This document shows positions 1 through 6,513 of a stretch of DNA of 23,928 nt, in pieces. Both the position numbers and the translations under genes were made by a program. Within the stretch, counting starts at the first letter, position 1. The number at the start of each line of letters is the position of its first letter. Source of the stretch: DAITPV01 sp050692555 (GTDB lineage: Bacteria > Actinomycetota > UBA4738 > CALAEC01). The stretch lies in assembly GCA_050692555.1 (NCBI GenBank), contig JBOGVS010000043.1, positions 1 to 23,928 of the forward strand. The letters are read 5' to 3'. The notes below the pieces were generated by a model. The model was not told where the DNA came from. It was given only the letters and a program-made list of their open reading frames with translations, and made no database searches.

Positions 1-213
1 TAGCTCGCCAGGAGTGCTCCAGCAAGGACATCACCGGGCGAGCGGACCCCCAGATCAAACGGGGGGTTCGGGGGGGTAGCTCGCCAGGAGTGCTCCAGCA
101 AGGACATCACCGGGCGAGCGGACCCCCAGATCAAACGGGGGGTTCGGGGGGGTAGCTCGCCAGGAGTGCTCCAGCAAGGACATCACCGGGCGAGCGGACC
201 CCCCGATCAAACG
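1..213. repeat. 76-bp tandem repeat, two full copies and one partial
   Basis: Copies lie at 1-76, 77-152 and 153-213. The first two are identical as read. The third has one A-to-C change (in the C run near 204) and lacks the last 15 bases. The array may continue left of the window. Each full copy can fold: outer arms GCTCGCC (3-9) and GGCGAGC (37-43), an inner GGAG-TG-CTCC hairpin (11-20), and ACCCCC (46-51) pairing with GGGGGT (62-67). The third copy loses the last hairpin and merges into the mdh promoter. A unit of 76 is not a multiple of three, so a repeated peptide is unlikely. Function is unknown; a regulatory or terminator-like array or a VNTR are options. Confidence 0.9.
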
Positions 214-223
214 GCACTAGGAT
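195..223 (+). promoter_or_regulatory. Candidate mdh promoter
   Basis: A TAGGAT -10 box at 218-223 follows, after 17 bases, CGGACC (195-200), which matches TTGACC at its last four positions. The -35 lies inside the last repeat copy. A transcript would begin near 230 and leave a short leader carrying the GGAGG ribosome site at 240-244. The same box recurs at the sulfatase promoter at 14840. Inferred from motif only. Confidence 0.4.
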
Positions 224-251
224 GGGCGCGTTCGCGACTGGAGGAATCGAG

Positions 252-1181
252 ATGAAGGTGACTGTGGTGGGAAGCGGGTTCGTGGGGGCCACCACCGCCA
301 TGCGGGTGGCCCAGAAGGGCCTGGCCGACGAGGTCGTCATGGTCGACATCGTGGAGGGCCTGCCGCAAGGGCTGGCTCTCGACATGAACCAGTCGTCCCC
401 GATCGAGGGATTCGAGCCCGTGGTCGTCGGAACCAACGACTATGCCGAAAGCGCCGGCTCCGACGTGGTGGTGATCACCGCCGGCCTCCCCAGGCAGCCG
501 GGCATGAGCCGGATGGACCTGCTGGGGAAGAACGCCGGGATCATGCGTGACGTGGCAGAGAAGGTGAAGGAGGCTTCCCCACAGACGATCCTGGTCGTGG
601 TGTCCAACCCACTGGACGAGATGACGTTCCTGGCCGCCGAGGTCACCGGCTTCCCCAAGGATCGGGTGATGGGGATGGCCGGGACCCTTGACTCCGCCCG
701 CCTTCGGTACTTCATCGCCCAGGAGCTCGGCGTGTCGCCACGAGGGGTGGAAGCCATGACCCTCGGGTCCCACGGTGAGTCCATGGTCCCGCTTCCGGGG
801 CGGGCCACCGTGGACGGCAAACCGCTCCGGGACCTGGCCGACGACGCCACGTTGGAGCGCCTGTACCAGCGAACCCGAGACGCCGGGGCGGAGATCGTCG
901 CGTACCTGAAGAAGGGAAGCGCCTACTACGCGCCGTCCGCGGCCGTGGCTCAGATGGTCAACGCCATCGTGGGGGACACCCGAGAGGCTCTCCCGGCCTG
1001 CGTGTGGGCCACCGGCCAGTACGGCATCTCAGAGGTGTTCGTGGGCCTTCCGGCCAGGCTGGGGCGAGGAGGGGTCGAGGAGGTCGTGGAGCTCGACCTC
1101 ACCGAGGAGGAGCTGGCCGGGCTCCGCGAGGCCGCGGAAGGGATCCGGGCTCGCTGTCGGGATCTGGCCGAGCTGGACTGA
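252..1181 (+). CDS. mdh: Malate dehydrogenase (LDH-like, NAD-dependent)
   Basis: Converts malate and oxaloacetate with NAD(H) in the cytoplasmic TCA cycle; in reverse it feeds fumarate production for the fumarate reductase encoded downstream. The 309-residue product has the Rossmann motif GSGFVGAT (7-14), Asp32 expected to bind NAD ribose, the mobile loop GLPRQPGMSR with Arg81 and Arg87 (the Arg pair marks malate over lactate specificity), SNPLD (118-122), Asp147 and Arg150, and catalytic His174 in GSHGES. Start ATG 252 is preceded by GGAGG at 240-244; the in-frame ATG at 222 overlaps the -10 box and is unlikely. Length is typical for the LDH-like MDH family. The stop lies 1 nt from the convergent methyltransferase stop, so there is no room for separate terminators. 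Confidence 0.95.
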   Translation: MKVTVVGSGFVGATTAMRVAQKGLADEVVMVDIVEGLPQGLALDMNQSSPIEGFEPVVVGTNDYAESAGSDVVVITAGLPRQPGMSRMDLLGKNAGIMRDVAEKVKEASPQTILVVVSNPLDEMTFLAAEVTGFPKDRVMGMAGTLDSARLRYFIAQELGVSPRGVEAMTLGSHGESMVPLPGRATVDGKPLRDLADDATLERLYQRTRDAGAEIVAYLKKGSAYYAPSAAVAQMVNAIVGDTREALPACVWATGQYGISEVFVGLPARLGRGGVEEVVELDLTEEELAGLREAAEGIRARCRDLAELD

Positions 1182-1182
1182 T

Positions 1183-1887
1183 TCAGGCCCGAACCCGGCC
1201 CACGTACAAGCCCCGGCCCATCAGCCCCTCCGGATCGTGGTGCACGTCGAGCCCGGTCGCCCGGAACGCGTTCATCTGTTGCTCCATCGTGAACAAACCG
1301 ATGGGGTGTGTCTCGGTGAAGTGCTCGATCCCCTCGTCGGTTCCCACCAGGTACCGGAACATCAGCGTCACTTGAGCGTCGATGGGCTCGGCCGCGATGT
1401 CCATGCGGGCGATCTTCAAATCGGGCTCGTCCACGAACAACGCCCAGATTCTGCCCGACTCCCAACTGTCTGGGGTGAAGAACGGCTCCACGATCACCAG
1501 TCCACCCGGTTCCGCGTGCCGGGCCAGGTTGGCCACCGCCCGCTGAAGGCCGTCTTCCGTGCGGACGTAGGCGATCGAGCTGAACAGGCAGGTCACCACG
1601 TCAAACGTCCGGCCCAGATCGAACGTGGTCATGTCCCCGACGTGGACGGGCACCCCCCCGAGCCGGTCCCGGGCGATGGCCACCATCTTCGGGTCCACGT
1701 CCACGCCCTCGACCTGATAGCGCTCTCGCAGCAGGGCCAGGTGCTTCCCCGTGCCGCAGGCTACGTCCAGGAGGGTCCGGGTCTCCGGATGGTGATCTTC
1801 GATCAGCCGTTCGAGCTTGTCCACCTCCGCCGGGTAGTCCTTCCACGCGTAGATGGCGTCGTAGAAGCGCTGCGACCGCTCGAACAT
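1183..1887 (-). CDS. Class I SAM-dependent methyltransferase, TylM1/DesVI-like
   Basis: A 234-residue class I methyltransferase. SAM motif I is LDVACGTGKHL (40-50), the acidic ribose-binding end is near VDVDP (62-66), motif II is near GDMTTFD (84-90), and EPGG (126-129) precedes a VEPFF strand. The start YDAIYAWKDYPAE, the FSSIAY stretch (102-107) and the ending GRGLYVG (224-230) resemble the amino-sugar N,N-dimethyltransferases TylM1 and DesVI. That resemblance is recalled, not computed. No sugar-nucleotide or polyketide genes are nearby, so the substrate is open. ATG 1887 is chosen because family homology begins there. An ATG at 1953 would add 22 unlike residues and overlap the divergent small ORF. 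No strong ribosome site is seen. Confidence 0.85.
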   Translation of the reverse strand: MFERSQRFYDAIYAWKDYPAEVDKLERLIEDHHPETRTLLDVACGTGKHLALLRERYQVEGVDVDPKMVAIARDRLGGVPVHVGDMTTFDLGRTFDVVTCLFSSIAYVRTEDGLQRAVANLARHAEPGGLVIVEPFFTPDSWESGRIWALFVDEPDLKIARMDIAAEPIDAQVTLMFRYLVGTDEGIEHFTETHPIGLFTMEQQMNAFRATGLDVHHDPEGLMGRGLYVGRVRA

Positions 1888-1917
1888 GCCGCGATCGTAC
1901 CCGGGCAGGGGTGGTCG

Positions 1918-1923
1918 GTAGAA
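1918..1923 (+). promoter_or_regulatory. Candidate -10 box for a leaderless small gene
   Basis: TAGAAT lies 8 nt ahead of the ATG at 1932, so a transcript would begin at or within a base or two of the start codon. No purine-rich ribosome site is present in the gap. A -35 is not evident. Confidence 0.3.
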
Positions 1924-1931
1924 TCGAAACG

Positions 1932-2090
1932 ATGAGCTGGCGAGAGGCGCCAAACTACGCCCGGTACTTCTTCCGGAACCTCATGGCGGAGATGCCGTAC
2001 CGGCGGTGGGTGGCCACGGTGGTCCGCAACCGCCTCCGGGCCAGGCTGGTCCTGGGGTGCTGCGGCCATCGAGGCGAGCCGGGCTGCTGA
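1932..2090 (+). CDS. Small basic Cys-rich protein, 52 aa, unknown function
   Basis: A short ORF in an otherwise unassigned stretch. The product starts MSWREAPNYARYFFRNLMAE. It is rich in Arg and aromatic residues, probably helical in the first 45 residues, and ends with LVLGCCGHRGEPGC, where three Cys and a His could bind metal. It reads like a real protein (balanced composition, no low complexity) and fills the gap between the divergent methyltransferase start and the FHA-protease promoter. A TAGAAT box 8 nt upstream suggests leaderless expression; a GC-rich hairpin follows at 2102-2119. I do not recognise a named family. It could still be a chance ORF, because 52 codons is short for DNA this GC-rich. 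Confidence 0.55.
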   Translation: MSWREAPNYARYFFRNLMAEMPYRRWVATVVRNRLRARLVLGCCGHRGEPGC

Positions 2091-2101
2091 ATGCCTCCCA
2101 A

Positions 2102-2119
2102 GGGGTCCGGTCGGACCCC
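2102..2119 (+). terminator. Strong GC hairpin after the small ORF
   Basis: GGGGTCCG (2102-2109) and CGGACCCC (2112-2119) are perfect inverted arms with a 2-nt spacer, best drawn as a 7-bp stem with a GGTC loop. It lies 12 nt after the stop of the small gene and upstream of the next promoter. No T-run follows, so it would be a terminator only of the U-less type described in actinobacteria. It could instead be a DNA-binding site. Confidence 0.35.
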
Positions 2120-2174
2120 CCACGACGAGCACCACCACTGACCCCCGATCGGACGGGTCGGCGCGGCCCGCCGA

Positions 2175-2180
2175 TATAAT
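2175..2180 (+). promoter_or_regulatory. Consensus -10 box of the FHA-protease gene
   Basis: A perfect TATAAT stands out in this GC-rich DNA, 24 nt before the ATG at 2205, with an AGGAG ribosome site at 2192-2196 between them. No TTGACA-like -35 is seen 16-18 nt upstream. An 8-bp palindrome CCGATCGG (2145-2152) sits about where a -35 or an activator site would be. Confidence 0.5.
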
Positions 2181-2204
2181 TCCGCGACCGCAGGAGACCT
2201 TTCG

Positions 2205-3680
2205 ATGTGGCTCACCATTCAATCTGGAGACGACGCCGGCCGAGTCGTGCAGGTCATCGGCGAGCGCTTCGTGATCGGCCGATGGTCGAAGTGCGATCTG
2301 GTGCTGCGCGACGACAAGGTCTCCCGGCAGCATTGCTCCCTGAAGCCGCTGAGCGACGGCCGGGCATTTCTCCAGGACCTGGGAGCGACCAACGGGACGT
2401 GGGTGGACGGCCGGAGGGTGACCGGTCCGGTCCTGCTGCAGGGGGGAGAGCGAGTCCAGCTCGGCGACGTGGCCATGGCCACCTCCGTCACCGAACCGGC
2501 CCAGGGGGTCCCCCCGGTACAGGCTCCTCAGGCAGGGCCGGCGGACCGCACCGCAACGATGGTCCAGCCGGTCCCCGCCGCCACACCGCCCAAGGACCGC
2601 GGTCGGAGCTGGACGGGAGAGCGCCGGGCGGTCCGTCGGGGGGTCCGGACGGCCTTGATCCTGGGCATCGTGGCCGTGGTGGGCGCGGTGTCGGTGGCCA
2701 CGCTGTTCCTGACCGGGGTCCTGCCTCTGGAGGATGAGCCGCGCGACAACGGGACCAACCAGGTGTCCGACGTCGTTGCCGCGGTCACTCCGTCGACCGT
2801 GCTGGTGGTGTCGAAGGTGGATGGAGAGCGAGCCGGAAGCGGCACGGGGTGGGTGCTGGACGCCGAGGAAGGCCTGATCGTCACGAACCACCACGTGGTG
2901 AACGCCGGGGAGACCATCGAGATCGGCGTCGGGGAGGAGCTCCGGCCTGCCCAGGTGGTCGGCGGCGCCCCATGTGAGGATCTGGCCGTTCTCCGGCTGG
3001 AGGACACGGAGGGTCTGGCCACCCTTCCGCTCGGGTCCCAGGAGAACCTGTCGGCCGGAGAGACCGTGGTGGCCCTGGGCTATCCGGTGAGCGGGACCGT
3101 GGACGACATCCTGATCACCACCGTGGGGGTTGTCTCGGTCGTGCAGACCACGTTCGACATTCCCGCCGTCGACGTACCGCAGTACTCGAACGTCGTCCAG
3201 ACCGATGCGGCCATCAACCCCGGGAACTCCGGGGGCCCGCTGGTGGACCTCGACGCTCGCCTTGTGGGGGTCAACACGGCCGCGATCCGGCGGGCGGGAG
3301 GCCGGATCATCGAGGGGCAGACGTTCGCCATCGGGGTGGACCGGGTGCGGGAGACGGTCACCCAGCTCCGCGAGGGGCGCTCGCTCGCGTGGACGGGCAT
3401 GAGCCTGTTGTACCCCGGCCTGGACGTGAACCCCAGCAGCCTGGGCCTGCCCGACGACCCGGGCCTCATCGTCGACCACGTCATCCCCGGGACCGCGGCG
3501 GAAGAGGCTGGATTCGGCGACACACCCGCGCTGATCACCGCGATCGACGGCCAGCAGCTGGGCCGGGGAGGGATCCCCAGCTACTGCGACGCCGTGGGAG
3601 ACGCGGCCTCGGGTGACTCGGCCACGTTCACGGTCACCGCGGGCGGCTCGGAGCAGGACGTCCAGGTGTCGTTCGAGTAG
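2205..3680 (+). CDS. FHA domain, single TM, HtrA-type serine protease with C-terminal PDZ-like domain
   Basis: A 491-residue membrane protein with three parts. An N-terminal FHA domain (about 1-93) keeps the phosphothreonine-binding residues: Arg26 in IGRW, Ser40 and His43 in SRQH, Asn63 in TNGT. A basic Pro/Thr linker leads to one TM segment (about 149-171), which places the FHA domain in the cytoplasm and the rest outside. The protease has His230 in TNHHVV, Asp259 in CEDLAVL and Ser342 in NPGNSGGP, so the HtrA/DegP triad is complete. A PDZ-like region (about 410-490) follows. ATG 2205 has AGGAG 8 nt upstream. It converges on the Ser/Thr kinase gene with a 3-nt gap. FHA domains bind phosphothreonine, so the kinase is a natural candidate to control it, by autophosphorylation or by phosphorylating the linker (for example around DRTATM, 114-119); this is inference. 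Confidence 0.9.
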   Translation: MWLTIQSGDDAGRVVQVIGERFVIGRWSKCDLVLRDDKVSRQHCSLKPLSDGRAFLQDLGATNGTWVDGRRVTGPVLLQGGERVQLGDVAMATSVTEPAQGVPPVQAPQAGPADRTATMVQPVPAATPPKDRGRSWTGERRAVRRGVRTALILGIVAVVGAVSVATLFLTGVLPLEDEPRDNGTNQVSDVVAAVTPSTVLVVSKVDGERAGSGTGWVLDAEEGLIVTNHHVVNAGETIEIGVGEELRPAQVVGGAPCEDLAVLRLEDTEGLATLPLGSQENLSAGETVVALGYPVSGTVDDILITTVGVVSVVQTTFDIPAVDVPQYSNVVQTDAAINPGNSGGPLVDLDARLVGVNTAAIRRAGGRIIEGQTFAIGVDRVRETVTQLREGRSLAWTGMSLLYPGLDVNPSSLGLPDDPGLIVDHVIPGTAAEEAGFGDTPALITAIDGQQLGRGGIPSYCDAVGDAASGDSATFTVTAGGSEQDVQVSFE

Positions 3681-3683
3681 GCT

Positions 3684-5354
3684 CTACACGTAGTCGGCGA
3701 TGCCGGCCCAGAAGTCGTACGTGTCCCGGAGCTCCCCCGCCGGTCGCCTGGCTTCGGCGAGGATCAGCCGGCTGTCGTGGGACCACACGATCACCCCGGT
3801 CCCGCCGTCCCGGTAGCACAGGAGGCGGCCGCTCTCGACGTCCTCAGCGGTCACCCACGAGTCCTCGGACGCCTCGCCGACGGAGCAGTCGCCTGTCTCC
3901 CTGGGGACCCCCGCCTGGGTCACCTCCTGGTCGTACGCGGCGTTCATGGAGGCCGCGTCGGGGAACAGGGTATAGGTCAGGAGCTGCGGAGTGTCGGTGA
4001 AGCAGTCCACCGCGGCGATCGCACCGTTGAGGAGGACATCTCCCCGGGTGCACGGCGGCGTCTGGAGGTCGTCCGGGATCTGGGCCAGGAGCTGGGACTC
4101 GGAGGCATTGGGGAAGGCTTCCGTCATGGGGCTGGGGCTGGGACTGGGAGCGGGGCCCGGTCCGGGCTCGTCCCCGTTGCCGACGGCAAGGAAGATCCCC
4201 ACGCCGGCACCGGCCAGGACCACGACCCCCACGATGGCCAGCACCAGGATCAGGGTGGTGTTGCGTCTGGGTGGGGTGGGGGGAGCCCCCGCCGGCCATT
4301 GTGGGGGTGCCGGGCCGGGCGCCCCGGGCACCCTCTGCGGCGTGGGCGCGGGGGCCACCGGCGGCGGGGCGGGGGCCGGCGGCCGGGGGGCTCCGGGCTG
4401 GGAGGTGGACGGCGGCACCGCCGCGGCCGGCGGCGGGGGGGAGGGTGAGGGAGCAGTGACCGCAGGGGGGGTCGGGGGGGCGGCCGCCGGCTGTCCGGTG
4501 GTCGCGGCCCGAGCGGCGGCCACCATCTCTCGGGCGCTGTCGTATCGATCGTCCTTCGCCTTGGCCATGGACCTCACCAGCACGTCGTCGAGGGCTGCGG
4601 GGAGCTCGGGCCTCCGCTCGCTTGGCCGGGGCGGTGGCTGGGACAGGTGGGCCCACAGCAATGCCGCGTCCTGCTCGGCCCTGAACGGCGGCTCGCCCGT
4701 CAAGCACTCGAAGAACACGCAGCCCAGCGCATAGAGGTCCGTCCGGTGGTCGACGTCCTTGCCCTCGATCTGCTCGGGAGCGACATACTCGATGGTGCCC
4801 ACGAACTGCCCGGTGACCGTGAGCCCGGAATGCGAGTCGGTGCGCTTGGTCAGGCCGAAGTCGGTGAGGTACACGTGCGGCGGCGACTCCGGGTCTCCGG
4901 CCCCCACGACCAGGATGTTGCCGGGCTTCACGTCCCGATGGACCAGGCCCCGGCCGTGAGCCACGTCGAGAGCCGCCCCCACCTGCCCGATGAGGGCGAT
5001 GGCCCGGTCGGGGGGCAGCGGTCTCTCCCGGACCACCAGCGAGCGGAGGTCCTCGCCCTCCACGTAGCGCATGGCGATGTACAGGAGGCCCTCGACCTCA
5101 CCCGCCTCGTAGACCGGGATGATGTTGGGGTGGTCGATGGAGGCGGCCAGCTGCGACTCCCGCTCGAACCGCTGACGGAACCGGTCGTCGCTCGACAGCT
5201 CGGGGGCCAGGATCTTGAGGGCCACCTTCCGACCGAGCGTCCCCGAACGCTGGTCCTCGGCCCGGTAGACGACGCCCATGCCGCCCCGGCCCAGGAGGGC
5301 GTCGATCTTGTACGAGCCGACGATCGTTCCGACGCGTGGGTCGGACGTGCTCAC
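3684..5354 (-). CDS. PknB-type Ser/Thr protein kinase with extracytoplasmic Cys domain
   Basis: A 556-residue transmembrane Ser/Thr kinase. The kinase domain (about 14-280) has the glycine loop GRGGMGVVY (22-30), ATP-anchoring Lys47 in VALKIL, catalytic HRD 139-141 with DVKPGN, DFG at 165-167, an activation loop rich in Thr/Ser (171-187) and APE at 192-194. All catalytic residues are present. A long Pro/Ala linker (about 285-362) is followed by one TM segment (about 367-391) and a 140-residue outer domain with four Cys (435, 451, 490, 513). That domain is paralogous to the end of the adjacent upstream protein (5373-6446). GTG start with a GGAG site close by; 18 nt separate it from the upstream stop, so the two are probably co-transcribed. 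The outer domain recalls the two-disulfide PknH sensor domain in plan only; its ligand is unknown. Confidence 0.93.
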   Translation of the reverse strand: MSTSDPRVGTIVGSYKIDALLGRGGMGVVYRAEDQRSGTLGRKVALKILAPELSSDDRFRQRFERESQLAASIDHPNIIPVYEAGEVEGLLYIAMRYVEGEDLRSLVVRERPLPPDRAIALIGQVGAALDVAHGRGLVHRDVKPGNILVVGAGDPESPPHVYLTDFGLTKRTDSHSGLTVTGQFVGTIEYVAPEQIEGKDVDHRTDLYALGCVFFECLTGEPPFRAEQDAALLWAHLSQPPPRPSERRPELPAALDDVLVRSMAKAKDDRYDSAREMVAAARAATTGQPAAAPPTPPAVTAPSPSPPPPAAAVPPSTSQPGAPRPPAPAPPPVAPAPTPQRVPGAPGPAPPQWPAGAPPTPPRRNTTLILVLAIVGVVVLAGAGVGIFLAVGNGDEPGPGPAPSPSPSPMTEAFPNASESQLLAQIPDDLQTPPCTRGDVLLNGAIAAVDCFTDTPQLLTYTLFPDAASMNAAYDQEVTQAGVPRETGDCSVGEASEDSWVTAEDVESGRLLCYRDGGTGVIVWSHDSRLILAEARRPAGELRDTYDFWAGIADYV

Positions 5355-5372
5355 CCTGCTCCGTTCCCCCGG

Positions 5373-6446
5373 CTACTTCAGTGGTCCGAAGGCGACATCG
5401 GCCCACAGTCGGTAGAGCTGCCGGTTGTTCGGATCCTCCCGTAGCGCTTCCACCGAGATCTTGACCCGATCGTCGGTCCAGATGAACACGGCGTTCTGGC
5501 CGTCGCGGAAGCACACCAGGCGGCCGATCCTGACCGTGGCGTCCCCACGGGTTCGGATGTACTCGTTCTCAGCCTCCTCGGCCGAATCGCAGAACCCCGT
5601 GCCGAAGGGGACGTTGAACTCGTTGACCCGGGAGTTGTAGTAGTTGGTCATCTTCCGGACGTCCTGGAACAGGTCGTAGAACAGAGTGGCCTGGTTGGAC
5701 TCACACACCAGGCTGGCCACGGCCTCCGGGATGGCCTGTTCCTCCGAGACCGAGCTGCACGACGCCCGGATGGAAGACGGGATGTGGTTCAGGAGCTCGG
5801 TCTCCTTGGGGGTGAAGTCCCCCTGGTCCTCGGTGCCGTCGGTGCCGTCGGTGCCGTCGGCGCCGTCGGCGCAGGTCTCCGCGGTGAACGAGCCCGAGGT
5901 CTCCCCCGGCAGCGCTCCACCCGCGGCGGCCTCAGCGGTCCAGCTGTAGCTCCCCGGCGGGACGTCCGCGCTGCCGCCGGATGCGCTGAACGTCTGCGAG
6001 AAGGCCCCTTCCGCGCCGGTGACGTTCACGGTCGCCGAGCCTGCCGGGTTGATGGCCACGTTGATCGTGGTGTTCCCAGAAGCGGGGTCACAGAGCCCGG
6101 GCTCCACCGTCACGCCGGCCTGGGCCACGGGCCCATCCGGGCCATTGGGGCCCTCCGGCTCGTCGCCGTCGCCGCTGAGGAGGAAGAACAGCCCCACCCC
6201 GCCACCACCCAGCACCAGCACGATGAGCACGATCCACAGCCACAGCAGGTTGGGACCCCCGCTCGGCGGCGTGGGAGGAGGAGTGCCGTAGCCCGGCGGC
6301 GCCGTGGGGATGCCGGGCGGAGCCGTCCCTCCAGGGGGGGTGGTGGGCCCGGTCCCCCCGGGGGGCGGCGGAGGAGGCGGAGGAGGCCGCTCCCCGCCCG
6401 GAGGCGACCACTGACCTGGCGTGGTCGGTCGGTCTCCAGTGCTCAT
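5373..6446 (-). CDS. Pro-rich membrane protein with kinase-like sensor ectodomain
   Basis: A 357-residue protein with no enzymatic motifs. Residues 1-65 are almost all Pro, Gly and Thr (including a run of nine Pro). One TM segment spans about 67-91. Then comes a beta-rich region (about 111-192) with a Cys at each end (119, 192), an acidic Asp-Gly-Thr linker (194-206, encoded by a 9-bp DNA repeat near 5833-5868), and a C-terminal domain (about 212-357) with Cys 230, 248, 286, 312. That last domain matches the kinase ectodomain: LLNHIP vs LLAQIP, RLVCFRDG vs RLLCYRDG, VFIWTDDR vs VIVWSHDS, and near-equal Cys spacing. ATG 6446 has a GGAAGGGG ribosome site; a longer frame would overlap the isocitrate dehydrogenase end. 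The 67-nt gap upstream contains a palindrome CGACCGGTCG (6496-6505). It may be a decoy, co-receptor or partner of the kinase; function unproven. Confidence 0.8.
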   Translation of the reverse strand: MSTGDRPTTPGQWSPPGGERPPPPPPPPPGGTGPTTPPGGTAPPGIPTAPPGYGTPPPTPPSGGPNLLWLWIVLIVLVLGGGGVGLFFLLSGDGDEPEGPNGPDGPVAQAGVTVEPGLCDPASGNTTINVAINPAGSATVNVTGAEGAFSQTFSASGGSADVPPGSYSWTAEAAAGGALPGETSGSFTAETCADGADGTDGTDGTEDQGDFTPKETELLNHIPSSIRASCSSVSEEQAIPEAVASLVCESNQATLFYDLFQDVRKMTNYYNSRVNEFNVPFGTGFCDSAEEAENEYIRTRGDATVRIGRLVCFRDGQNAVFIWTDDRVKISVEALREDPNNRQLYRLWADVAFGPLK

Positions 6447-6513
6447 CGCGACGGGCCCCTTCCCTGCTCGGTCGGGCCTTTCTAGCACACCGGGACGACC
6501 GGTCGGGCGAACC

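Noticed and set aside
61..100. tRNA-like T-arm (GGTTCG) in the 76-bp repeat
   Set aside because: No matching anticodon or acceptor arms and no CCA end; the segment is explained by the G-rich repeat.
222..251. Earlier in-frame ATG for malate dehydrogenase at 222
   Set aside because: It overlaps the TAGGAT box and has no ribosome site; ATG 252 has GGAGG at correct spacing and the protein family starts there.
5833..5868. 9-bp DNA repeat as a separate repeat element
   Set aside because: It encodes the Asp-Gly-Thr linker of the membrane protein in frame and is best treated as part of that gene.
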